Assembly: GCA_044368415.1 (NCBI GenBank)
Contig: JBIPLJ010000018.1
Location: 1-64,000 of the forward strand
DNA length: 64,000 nucleotides
From: UBA4615 sp044368415
GTDB lineage: Bacteria > Pseudomonadota > Gammaproteobacteria > Burkholderiales > Burkholderiaceae_E
Direction: 5' to 3'
Shown here: in pieces, positions 32,527 to 41,974 of the stretch
How the letters are laid out: each line of letters starts with the position of its first letter
Numbering within the stretch: the stretch's first letter is position 1
Translations under genes and position numbers: made by a program
Notes under the pieces: generated by a model
What the model was told of the DNA's origin: nothing
The model's input: only the letters and a program-made list of their open reading frames with translations
The model's database searches: none

Positions 32527-33705
32527 ATGACCGAAGCCGGCGTCACCGATCGCATCAACCTGCTGGGGCTTGACCGTCTTGCCTTGGTCGCGCTTTGTCG
32601 CGACTGGGGAGAGAAGCCGTTTCGCGGCCAGCAGCTGATGCGCTGGGTGCACCGCCGGTTCGAGTCCGACTTCGACGCGATGTCGGATCTCGCCCGCGGC
32701 TTTCGCGAGACGCTGCAGGCTCGGGCGCGGCTCAGCGCCCCCGGGGTCGTCTCCGATCATGTCGCGAGCGACGGCACCCGCAAGTGGCTGCTCAGCGTCG
32801 GACCGGAGAACGCGGTCGAGACAGTCTTCATTCCCGAGGTGTCTCGCGGCACCTTGTGCATCTCGACCCAAGCCGGCTGTGCGGTCAACTGCCAGTTCTG
32901 CTCAACGGGCAAGCAGGGGTTTGCGCGCAACCTGGCGGCCGGCGAGATCGTGGGCCAGCTGTGGCTCGCCAACCGCCTGCTCGGCGCGCGCCGTGCCGAA
33001 GCCGCCGCGGCCGCCGCTGCGGCGGGCGGCGGCGGCGATGAGGAGGTTCCCGACGACCATGACCGGATCATCACCAACGTGGTGTTCATGGGCATGGGAG
33101 AGCCGCTGCTCAATTACGATGCGACGGTGACGGCGCTGCGTATCATGCTCGATGACCATGGCTACGGCTTGTCCCGCCGCCGCGTGACTGTCTCCACCTC
33201 GGGCGTGGTCCCGATGATCGACCGGCTGCGCGACGACATGCCGGTGGCGCTCGCGGTGTCGCTGCATGCGCCGAACGATGCATTGCGCGACCGGCTGGTG
33301 CCGCTCAATCGAAAGCACCCGCTGGCCGAGCTGATGGGCGCGTGCCGCCGCTACCTCGAGCGCGCGCCGCGCGACTTCGTGACCTTCGAGTACGTGATGC
33401 TCGACGGCGTGAACGACAGCGACGCGCATGCGGAGCAACTCATCGGGCTGGTCCGGGATGTGCCCTGCAAGTTCAATCTGATTCCATTCAACCCGTTCCC
33501 CGGCGCGGACCTTCGGCGCTCCTCGGCCGAGCGGATCAAGGCGTTCGCGCAGCGGCTCTCGGACGCCGGCATCGTCACGACGGTGCGGCGCACCCGGGGG
33601 GACGACATCGATGCCGCCTGCGGGCAACTCGCCGGCGACATCGTCGATCGCACCCGTCTCGCGCAGCGCGGCGAGCGCCGGCGTGTGGCGATCGCACCCG
33701 CGTGA
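32527..33705 (+). CDS. rlmN: Dual-specificity RNA methyltransferase RlmN
   Basis: This radical-SAM enzyme makes 2-methyladenosine at 23S A2503 and tRNA A37. The 392-residue protein has the C118xxxC122xxC125 cluster motif, the GMGEPLLNYD segment and the resolving C365 in DDIDAACGQLAGD. An Ala/Gly/Asp-rich insertion of about 25 residues (154-179) is absent from E. coli RlmN. The stop overlaps the next start as GTGA. Confidence 0.96.
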   Translation: MTEAGVTDRINLLGLDRLALVALCRDWGEKPFRGQQLMRWVHRRFESDFDAMSDLARGFRETLQARARLSAPGVVSDHVASDGTRKWLLSVGPENAVETVFIPEVSRGTLCISTQAGCAVNCQFCSTGKQGFARNLAAGEIVGQLWLANRLLGARRAEAAAAAAAAGGGGDEEVPDDHDRIITNVVFMGMGEPLLNYDATVTALRIMLDDHGYGLSRRRVTVSTSGVVPMIDRLRDDMPVALAVSLHAPNDALRDRLVPLNRKHPLAELMGACRRYLERAPRDFVTFEYVMLDGVNDSDAHAEQLIGLVRDVPCKFNLIPFNPFPGADLRRSSAERIKAFAQRLSDAGIVTTVRRTRGDDIDAACGQLAGDIVDRTRLAQRGERRRVAIAPA

Positions 33706-34637
33706 GCACGACCCCGATGACCCGTCGATCGGAGCCCCTTCGGCGCTCCCCCGGCAGCGCCCCGGCTGTCCGGGTGCGGCGCTTGGCAGCGATGCTGTTG
33801 GCCTGCGGTGCGCTCGCGGCGTGCACGACGGTCGACGAGAAGCAGCAGCCGGTGCGCGAATTGCGGGGCAACGATGTGCGCGACCAGCGGCGCGATCCGC
33901 CGCCGGCACGGGCCGAGCCGGGCGGCGCGCCGCCGCTCGCAGGTACGCCGCAGAACGTGTCTGAGCAGCGGCGTCGCGCGTCGATCCGGCTGGAACTGGC
34001 CACCGGCTACTATCAACAGGGTAACTATCCGCAGGCCCTCGAGGAGCTGCGCTTGGCGTTGTCCACCGATTCGGGCTATGCGCAGGCCTACGGCATGCTC
34101 GGCTTGGTCTACATGGACATGAACGACCGCTCGCGCGCGGAGGAGAGCTTCCAGCGCGCGCTTCGGCTGGCGCCCGACGACTCCGAGCTGCTGAACAACT
34201 ACGGCTGGTTCCTCTGCCAGACCGAACGTCCGCGCGAGTCGATCGCGCAGTTTCAGGCGGCGATCCGCGATCCGCTGTACCAGACACCTGCGCGGCCGTT
34301 GCACAATGCCGGGATCTGCTCGCTGCGGGCGGGTGACCTGAAGAGCGCGGAGTCCTACTTCGACCAGTCGTTCCGCATCGACCCGAGCAACCCGGTCGCG
34401 ATGTACAACCTGTCAGAGATCTATCTGAAGCGCGGCGAGTTAGAACGCGCCCGCTTCATGTCGCAGCGGCTGCTTGCCAGCTATCCGCCAAGTCCGGAGA
34501 CGCTGTGGCTCGGCATTCGGGTTGACCGCAGGGCCGGCGACCGCGACAGCGTCGCGAGCCTGTCGGCGCAGTTGCGGCGCCAATTCCCGACCTCGCGCGA
34601 GGCGAACCTGTTGCAACGTGGAGCATTCGGTGACTGA
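33702..34637 (+). CDS. pilW: PilW/PilF-type TPR lipoprotein
   Basis: This 311-residue lipoprotein has signal VRRLAAMLLACGALAAC with Cys41 lipidated. Four to five TPR repeats follow (from about 105): LELATGYYQQGNYPQALEEL, AYGMLGLVYMDMNDRSRAEE, LLNNYGWFLCQTERPRESIA and YNLSEIYLKRGELERARFM. PilW/PilF pilotins assemble the type IV pilus secretin in the outer membrane. The GTG at 33702 overlaps rlmN; ATG 33717 is an alternative start. The position between rlmN and rodZ is typical. Confidence 0.88.
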   Translation: MSTTPMTRRSEPLRRSPGSAPAVRVRRLAAMLLACGALAACTTVDEKQQPVRELRGNDVRDQRRDPPPARAEPGGAPPLAGTPQNVSEQRRRASIRLELATGYYQQGNYPQALEELRLALSTDSGYAQAYGMLGLVYMDMNDRSRAEESFQRALRLAPDDSELLNNYGWFLCQTERPRESIAQFQAAIRDPLYQTPARPLHNAGICSLRAGDLKSAESYFDQSFRIDPSNPVAMYNLSEIYLKRGELERARFMSQRLLASYPPSPETLWLGIRVDRRAGDRDSVASLSAQLRRQFPTSREANLLQRGAFGD

Positions 34638-35628
34638 ATCGGTGACTGACCCCGCTGACGGTCCGGGCCCCTCGGATCCGCTGAGCACCGTGATCACCTC
34701 GGCCGAGCAACTGGCCGCGGTGCGCGAGAAGCGCGGACTGGGCAAGGGCGAGGTCGCGCAGCGTCTCAAGCTCCACCCCCGGCAGCTCGAGGCGATCGAG
34801 CGGGGCGACTGGGCAGCGCTGCCCGGCCGGGCGTTCGTGCGTGGCTGCGTGCGCTCCTACGGCCGACTGCTCGACGTCGACGTCGAGCCATTGCTGCAAT
34901 CCATCGGCGGATTTGCCGAGGCCGAAGAGCTCAAGCCGACCTCGACGCTCGCGGCGCCCATGCCTCGGGGCGGTGGGTTCGGCTTCGATGGCGAGGGCAA
35001 GGGCAGCCGCCTGATGTGGGTAGTGCTCGGCGTGGCGGGCGTGATCGCGGTGGGGCTCTTCTTCGGCCCCGATGGCGGCGTTTCCCAGAGCTCCTCGTGG
35101 ATCGGCGGCTCGCAACCGCCAGCGTCCGTCGCGCCGGCGCCGGCGCCGGCGCCCGCCGCCGGGACGGACAGTACCGTGGCGGGCATGCCGCTCGTGCCGC
35201 CGCCGCTCGTGCCGGCACCGGGCGCCGCGGCCGGCACCGCCGGCGGCGCTTCGCTGCCCGCCGCGCCGGGCGTGCCCGCGGTTGTGCCGCCGATCATTGC
35301 TTCGCCGCCGGCGCCGCCCCTGGCTCTAGTGCCAGCGCCGCCCGTGGCGCTCGCGCCAGCGCCGCCCGTGCCGCCCGTGGCGCCCCCGCCGCCGATCCGC
35401 GTGACCGTCAAGCAAGACGTCTGGGTGGACGTGCGCCAAGGCGACGGCAAGTCGATATACATGGGCACGGTCAAGCCGGGCACGCCGCTCGAGGCCAAGG
35501 GCGTGGCGCCCTTCTCGGTGACGATCGGCAACGCGAGCGCGGCGGTGCTGGAGTTCGAGGGCAAGCCGGTCGATCTGAAGCCGCTGACCTCCTCGCCGAA
35601 CAACATCGCCAAGGTCAAGCTGCCGTGA
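34630..35628 (+). CDS. rodZ: RodZ-like protein (HTH, one membrane helix, DUF4115)
   Basis: This 332-residue protein has a cytoplasmic Xre-type helix-turn-helix (about 22-95: LAAVREKRGLGKGEVAQRLK, HPRQLEAIERGDW). A single membrane helix at about 127-145 and a long Pro/Ala/Val-rich periplasmic linker follow. The C-terminal DUF4115 beta domain has RVTVKQDVWVDVRQGDGKSI and GTPLEAKGVAPFSVTIGN. RodZ ties MreB to the elongasome. The GTG at 34630 was chosen for the GGAG 6 bases upstream; it overlaps the pilW end. GTG 34618 is also possible. Confidence 0.85.
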   Translation: MTESVTDPADGPGPSDPLSTVITSAEQLAAVREKRGLGKGEVAQRLKLHPRQLEAIERGDWAALPGRAFVRGCVRSYGRLLDVDVEPLLQSIGGFAEAEELKPTSTLAAPMPRGGGFGFDGEGKGSRLMWVVLGVAGVIAVGLFFGPDGGVSQSSSWIGGSQPPASVAPAPAPAPAAGTDSTVAGMPLVPPPLVPAPGAAAGTAGGASLPAAPGVPAVVPPIIASPPAPPLALVPAPPVALAPAPPVPPVAPPPPIRVTVKQDVWVDVRQGDGKSIYMGTVKPGTPLEAKGVAPFSVTIGNASAAVLEFEGKPVDLKPLTSSPNNIAKVKLP

Positions 35629-35645
35629 TCGAGGAGGCCGTTCCG

Positions 35646-36908
<1,263 letters not shown>

Positions 36909-36955
36909 GCGTCGCCCGCCCGTACTCGCCGCCCGCCACGTTCCGACCGAACCCC

Positions 36956-38314
36956 ATGTCCGACGAAGCCTCCTTCGCCTCCGAGTCCGCCGTGCCCGCC
37001 GTGCCCGCCGCGCGCAAGGCCGAACGCTTGTCGGGCGTGAAGGGCATGAACGACCTGCTGCCCGGCGACACCGAGCGCTGGGAGCGTCTCGAGCAGGTGG
37101 TCGCACACTGGGCGCGCGGCTACGGGTACCGGCAGATCCGCACGCCTATCGTCGAGCCTACGGCGCTCTTCCGCCGGGGCATCGGCGAGGTCACCGACAT
37201 CGTCGAGAAGGAGATGTACTCCTTCGAGGACGCGCTCAACGGCGAGCACCTGACGCTGCGTCCCGAGAACACGGCCGGTGTCGTGCGCGCCGCAATCGAG
37301 CACAACCTGCTCTACGATGGACCGAAGCGGCTCTGGTATGTCGGGCCGATGTTCCGTCACGAGCGTCCGCAGCGCGGCCGCTACCGCCAGTTCCACCAGA
37401 TCGGCATCGAGGCGCTCGGTTTCGCAGGTCCCGACATCGATGCCGAGGTGATCGCGATGTGCCAGCGCCTGTGGGACGACCTCGGCTTGCAGGACATCCG
37501 CCTCGAGCTCAACTCGATCGGCGACCCGGCGGAGCGGCGCGGCCACCGTGAGGCGCTGATCGCCTACTTCCAGGCGAATGCCGCGCAGCTCGACGCCGAC
37601 GCGCAGCGCCGCTTGCACTCGAACCCCCTGCGCATCCTCGACACGAAGCATCCTGCGATGCAGGCGCTGGTCGAGGGCGCGCCCAGGCTCGCCGACTTCC
37701 TGGGCGAGGCGTCGCGCGAGCACTTCGAGGGCGTGCAGTCGCTGCTGCGTGCGGTCGGCATTCCGTTCCGCATCAATCCGCGATTGGTCCGCGGCCTCGA
37801 CTACTACAATCGCACCGTGTTCGAGTGGGTCACCGATCGGCTTGGCGCACAGGGCACCGTCTGCGGGGGCGGGCGCTACGATCCCCTGGTCGAGATGCTC
37901 GGCGGCAAGGCCGCGCCGTCCTGTGGCTTTGCGATCGGCGTCGAGCGGCTGCTCGAGCTGATGCGCGAAAGCGGTGAGGTGGTGGCAGGCCCGACCTGCG
38001 ACGTCTACGTCGTCCATCAGGGCGAGGCGGCGCGCAGCGTCGCCTTCACCGTGGCCGAGGGCCTGCGCAGCGCCGGCCTCGACGTGGTGCTGAATGCAGG
38101 CGGTGGCACCTTCAAGGCGCAGTTCAAACGCGCCGACGCCAGCGGCGCCGAGTTCGCGGTTGTCATCGGCGACGACGAGGCGGCGGCCCGCACCGCCACG
38201 GTCAAGTCGCTGCGCGGCGCCGACGGCGAGCACGGCGCCGGCAAGCAGGAGTCCGTGCCGCTCGACGGGCTCCCCGATTACCTGGTCGATGCGCTCGTCG
38301 CCACCGGCGACTGA
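36956..38314 (+). CDS. hisS: Histidyl-tRNA synthetase
   Basis: This class II synthetase has 452 residues. It shows GVKGMNDLLPGDTERWE, motif 2 RLWYVGPMFRHERPQRGRYR with FHQIGIEALG, the histidine-A peptide region LVRGLDYYNRTVFEW, and motif 3 SCGFAIGVERLLEL. The C-terminal anticodon domain begins near 350. The N-terminal 20 residues are an Ala/Val/Pro-rich extension. It lies 47 bp after ispG. Confidence 0.97.
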   Translation: MSDEASFASESAVPAVPAARKAERLSGVKGMNDLLPGDTERWERLEQVVAHWARGYGYRQIRTPIVEPTALFRRGIGEVTDIVEKEMYSFEDALNGEHLTLRPENTAGVVRAAIEHNLLYDGPKRLWYVGPMFRHERPQRGRYRQFHQIGIEALGFAGPDIDAEVIAMCQRLWDDLGLQDIRLELNSIGDPAERRGHREALIAYFQANAAQLDADAQRRLHSNPLRILDTKHPAMQALVEGAPRLADFLGEASREHFEGVQSLLRAVGIPFRINPRLVRGLDYYNRTVFEWVTDRLGAQGTVCGGGRYDPLVEMLGGKAAPSCGFAIGVERLLELMRESGEVVAGPTCDVYVVHQGEAARSVAFTVAEGLRSAGLDVVLNAGGGTFKAQFKRADASGAEFAVVIGDDEAAARTATVKSLRGADGEHGAGKQESVPLDGLPDYLVDALVATGD

Positions 38315-38348
38315 GTCCGACCGTCCACCCCGATCTCGCGGAGGGCCG

Positions 38349-38981
38349 ATGGCCTACGATCTCCAGGAACAGGACCAGCTCGATGCCGTCAAGGCGTTCT
38401 GGGCTAAGTACGGCAACCTGCTGCTCACGCTGCTCACCGTCGCGTTGCTCGCGGTCGCCGGCTGGCGCGCCTGGGGCTGGTGGCAGCAGAAGCAGTCGGT
38501 CGAGGCCTCGGTGCTCTACGACCAGTTGCGCGACGCGGTCGACAAGAAGGATATCGGCAAGGTCAAGCAGACTTCGGGGCCGCTGTTCGAGAAGTACTCT
38601 GGCACGGTGTATGGCTCGATGGGCGCGCTGCTCGCCGCGCGGGCCTATCACGACGCCGGCGACCTGAAGGGCGCCAAGGCGCCCCTGCAGTGGGCGGTCG
38701 AGCATTCCAAGGATCCGGAGCATGTCGCGCTGGCCCGCCTGCGGCTGTCCGGGATCCTGCTCGACGAGAAGGCCTACGATGACGGACTGAAGCTGCTGCC
38801 CGCCGATGCCAGCGGCCCATTCGCGGCCGCCTTCGCCGATCGCCGCGGTGACCTGCTGCTCGCGCAGGGCAAGCGCGACGAGGCACGGGCCGCCTACAGG
38901 CTCGCCCTCGAGAAGCTCGCCGCCAACGCGGCGAGCCGCCCGCTGCTGCAGATGAAGCTCGATGCCCTCGGGGGAGCCTGA
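38349..38981 (+). CDS. YfgM-family TPR membrane protein
   Basis: This 210-residue ancillary SecYEG/periplasmic chaperone-type protein begins MAYDLQEQDQLDAVKAFWAK. One membrane helix follows (LLLTLLTVALLAVAGWRAWG, about 23-44), then TPR-like helices in the periplasm, such as AARAYHDAGDLKGAKAPLQW and LLLAQGKRDEARAAYRLAL. In this position it connects hisS and bamB, the same order as E. coli hisS-yfgM-bamB-der. Confidence 0.9.
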   Translation: MAYDLQEQDQLDAVKAFWAKYGNLLLTLLTVALLAVAGWRAWGWWQQKQSVEASVLYDQLRDAVDKKDIGKVKQTSGPLFEKYSGTVYGSMGALLAARAYHDAGDLKGAKAPLQWAVEHSKDPEHVALARLRLSGILLDEKAYDDGLKLLPADASGPFAAAFADRRGDLLLAQGKRDEARAAYRLALEKLAANAASRPLLQMKLDALGGA

Positions 38982-38982
38982 G

Positions 38983-40119
38983 GTGTCGACGTCCCGACTG
39001 CGCCGGGCCGCGTTCGCCGGTGCCGCGATCGCTGCGCTCGGCGCCTGCTCGCTCTTTGGCTCGACCCGCACGCCGCCCGATCCGCTACCCGTGCCCTCGA
39101 ACGCCGTGCGCATCGTGCCGGCGTGGAACACATCGCTGGGCGCTCGCTCGGGTATCGGCTTCGCCCCGGTCGCCATCGGGGACTCGGTCTGGGCCGCAGC
39201 TCAGGACGGCACGGTGGCTCGCCTGAACATCGATACCGGCCGCCCCGTCTGGCGCGTGGCGGTCGGCAAGCCGCTGACCGCGGGTGTCGGCACGGATGGT
39301 GCGACCACGGTCGTCGCGGCGCGCGACGGGACGGTGGTCGCGCTCGACGAGCAGGGCCGCACGCGCTGGACCGCGCCGGCCAACGGCGAGGTCGTCACCG
39401 CGCCTGCCGTGGCCGACGGCGTGGTGCTCGTACGCACCACCGACAACCGCGTCCTCGCCTTTGAGGCCGACAGCGGCCGGCGGCGCTGGGCGTTCCAGCG
39501 GCAGAACCCGCCGCTGGTGCTGCGCAATTCCGGCGGCGTCGCCATGATCCCGGGTGCCGCCTTCGTGGGCATGCCGGGCGGACGCTTGGTTGCGCTTGCG
39601 TTGCAGAACGGCGCGCCGCGCTGGGACGTGCCGCTGTCGCAGCCGCGCGGCACAACCGAGCTCGAGCGGATCGCCGACGTAGTCGGCTCGCCGCTGATCA
39701 TCGGCCGCGAGCTGTGCGCGGCGACCTACCAGGGCCGCATCGGCTGCGTCGATCTCGCGAGCGGCGCACCGGCCTGGCTGCGCGACTTCTCGTCGGCCGT
39801 GGGCCTGGACGTCGACACACGCGGCGTCGTGGCGCCCAACGCCGATGACGTCGTGCACGCCTTCGACCGCAGTGGCGCGCCGGGCTGGCAGGTCAAGGCC
39901 TTCCAGCGGCGCCGTCTCTCCGCGCCCCTCATCGTCGGCAGCGTCGTCGCCCTCGGCGACCTCGAGGGCAACGTGCTTTGGCTGTCGCGTGCCGACGGTG
40001 CGCTCGCCGCCGTCACCCGCACCGACGGCAAGCCGATCGTCGCGCCGCCGGCCGCGGTCGGCGCAATGCTGGTGGTCCAGACTTCCGGCGGCGGCCTTTA
40101 TGCATTCAGGACACCGTGA
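38983..40119 (+). CDS. bamB: Outer-membrane assembly lipoprotein BamB
   Basis: This beta-propeller lipoprotein belongs to the BAM complex. The 378-residue product has signal AAFAGAAIAALGAC with Cys22. Repeated PQQ-like blades follow: DSVWAAAQDGTVARLNIDTG, TVVAARDGTVVALDEQGRTR, GVVLVRTTDNRVLAFEADSG and AATYQGRIGCVDLASGAPAW. The GTG at 38983 is favoured by an upstream GGGGAG; an in-frame ATG at 38962 would overlap the previous gene. The stop overlaps the der start. Confidence 0.94.
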   Translation: MSTSRLRRAAFAGAAIAALGACSLFGSTRTPPDPLPVPSNAVRIVPAWNTSLGARSGIGFAPVAIGDSVWAAAQDGTVARLNIDTGRPVWRVAVGKPLTAGVGTDGATTVVAARDGTVVALDEQGRTRWTAPANGEVVTAPAVADGVVLVRTTDNRVLAFEADSGRRRWAFQRQNPPLVLRNSGGVAMIPGAAFVGMPGGRLVALALQNGAPRWDVPLSQPRGTTELERIADVVGSPLIIGRELCAATYQGRIGCVDLASGAPAWLRDFSSAVGLDVDTRGVVAPNADDVVHAFDRSGAPGWQVKAFQRRRLSAPLIVGSVVALGDLEGNVLWLSRADGALAAVTRTDGKPIVAPPAAVGAMLVVQTSGGGLYAFRTP

Positions 40120-41588
40120 ACGACCTCTATGAACGACGCGAAGGCGGGCCGCCTCCTGTCGTCGCTCTCGTCGGCCGCCCCAACGTGGGCAAGTCGACGC
40201 TGTTCAACCGCCTCACGCGCAGCCGCGCCGCGCTCGTCGCCGACATCCCAGGCCTGACCCGCGACCGCCACTACGGCCAGGGCCGTCTCGGCGAGCGCCG
40301 CTTCATCGTCATCGACACCGGCGGCTTCGAGCCGGTCGCCAAGACCGGCATCTCGGCCGAGATGGCGCGCCAGACGCGCCAGGCCGTCATCGAGGCGGAC
40401 CTTGTGATCTTCGTCGTCGACGGCCGCGAGGGCATGGCGGCGCGCGACCGCGACATCGCCAACGAGCTGCGCCGTACCGCGGCCAAGGTCGTGTTGGCGG
40501 TCAACAAGACCGAGGGCATGCCGAGCGCCACCGCCGCAGCGGACTTCTGGTCGCTCGGACTTGGACAACCGTACACGGTGTCGGCCGCCCACGGCGACGG
40601 CGTGCGCGAGCTGATCGAGCTCGTGCTGCCCGAGGCCGCTGATGCATCGGCCGCCACCCTCGACGAGGTGGCGCCCGAGTTCGAGGTGCCGCCGCCGCCG
40701 ACCGAGGCCGAGCTCGCCGCCGTGGACATGCCGCAGGGCGAGGGCGCCGCCGTCGAGGGCGACGCCTTCGAAGCCAAGCCGTACGCCAAGCGCATGCGGA
40801 TCGCGGTCGTGGGCCGACCGAACGCCGGCAAGTCGACGCTGATCAACACCTTGCTCGGCGAGGAGCGGATGATCGCCTTCGATCAGCCGGGCACCACGCG
40901 TGACTCGGTCTCGGCGGACTTCGAGCGCAGCGGGCGGTTCTACACGCTGGTCGACACCGCCGGCGTACGTCGTCGCGGCAAGGTCACCGACGTCATCGAG
41001 AAGTTCTCGGTGGTCAAGACCCTGCAGGCAATCGAGGACAGCCACGTCTGCGTGCTGATGCTCGACGCTTCGCAAGACATCGCCGATCAAGACGCGCACA
41101 TTGCCGGCTTCCTGCTCGAGGCCGGTCGCGCCGTGGTGGTCGGCGTCAACAAGTGGGATCTCGCCGACGAGTACCGGCGCGAGCGGCTCAAGCTCGAGAT
41201 CGATCGTAAGCTCGGTTTTCTCGGTTTCGCCCGCACCCATTACCTCACCGCGACCGAGGGCAAGGGCGTGGGCGCGCTGATGCGCTCGGTGAACGAGGCG
41301 TACGCTGCGGCGACCGCCAAGCTCTCGACGCCGCGGCTCACGCGGGCCCTGCAGGAGGCGGTCGAACGCCAGCAGCCGCCCCGACGCGGGCCGATCCGAC
41401 CGAAGATGCGCTACGCGCACCAGGGCGGCCAGAACCCGCCAGTGGTCGTCATCCACGGCAACGCTCTCGACCGGATCTCGGACAGCTACCGGCGCTACCT
41501 CGAGGGCTGGTTTCGGGACACCTTCTCGCTGCAGGGCACGCCGCTGCGGGTTGAGTTCCGCACCTCGGCAAATCCCTACGCACGCTGA
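40116..41588 (+). CDS. der: Ribosome-associated GTPase Der (EngA)
   Basis: This essential tandem-G-domain GTPase acts in 50S assembly. In the 490-residue protein the first P-loop GRPNVGKST is at 20-28 and the second GRPNAGKST is at about 231-239. The G3/G4 motifs are DTGGF with NKTEG, and DTAGV with NKWD. A KH-like C-terminal domain (RPKMRYAHQGGQNPPVVVIH) ends the protein. The linker between the G domains is long and acidic. The GTG start overlaps the bamB stop. Confidence 0.96.
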   Translation: MNDLYERREGGPPPVVALVGRPNVGKSTLFNRLTRSRAALVADIPGLTRDRHYGQGRLGERRFIVIDTGGFEPVAKTGISAEMARQTRQAVIEADLVIFVVDGREGMAARDRDIANELRRTAAKVVLAVNKTEGMPSATAAADFWSLGLGQPYTVSAAHGDGVRELIELVLPEAADASAATLDEVAPEFEVPPPPTEAELAAVDMPQGEGAAVEGDAFEAKPYAKRMRIAVVGRPNAGKSTLINTLLGEERMIAFDQPGTTRDSVSADFERSGRFYTLVDTAGVRRRGKVTDVIEKFSVVKTLQAIEDSHVCVLMLDASQDIADQDAHIAGFLLEAGRAVVVGVNKWDLADEYRRERLKLEIDRKLGFLGFARTHYLTATEGKGVGALMRSVNEAYAAATAKLSTPRLTRALQEAVERQQPPRRGPIRPKMRYAHQGGQNPPVVVIHGNALDRISDSYRRYLEGWFRDTFSLQGTPLRVEFRTSANPYAR

Positions 41589-41734
41589 CGGCGAAGCCCG
41601 GTGCGCTTCGCCCAGGGTCGGCTGGCGAATCGCCCCGCATTTCCGGTACAGTCGACCGGCGGGGTCGATCCGCCGCCGGGCTTGAATCCCGGTTCGACGC
41701 CCCCAACATAAAAGCAAACAGAGCCGGAGCTGCA

Positions 41735-41974
41735 ATGAGCAATAACAAAGGGCAACTTCTACAAGACCCCTTCCTCAACCTCCTCCGCAAGGATCACGTG
41801 CCGGTCTCGATCTACCTCGTGAACGGCATCAAGCTGCAGGGTCAGATCGAATCGTTCGACCAGTACGTGGTGCTGCTGAAGAACACCGTCACGCAGATGG
41901 TCTACAAGCACGCGATCTCCACGGTCGTGCCGGCCCGCGCCGTCAACTTCCAACAAGAAAGCACGGAAACCTGA
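41735..41974 (+). CDS. hfq: RNA chaperone Hfq
   Basis: This hexameric Sm-like chaperone pairs sRNAs with mRNAs. The 79-residue protein has QDPFLNLLRKDHVPVSIYLV (Sm1) and YKHAISTVVP (Sm2), with the usual short tail. CCGGAG precedes the ATG by 6 bases. The 146-bp gap after der should hold its promoter; TACAGT at 41646 is only a weak candidate. Its stop is embedded in the probable hflX start (CTGA). Confidence 0.97.
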   Translation: MSNNKGQLLQDPFLNLLRKDHVPVSIYLVNGIKLQGQIESFDQYVVLLKNTVTQMVYKHAISTVVPARAVNFQQESTET

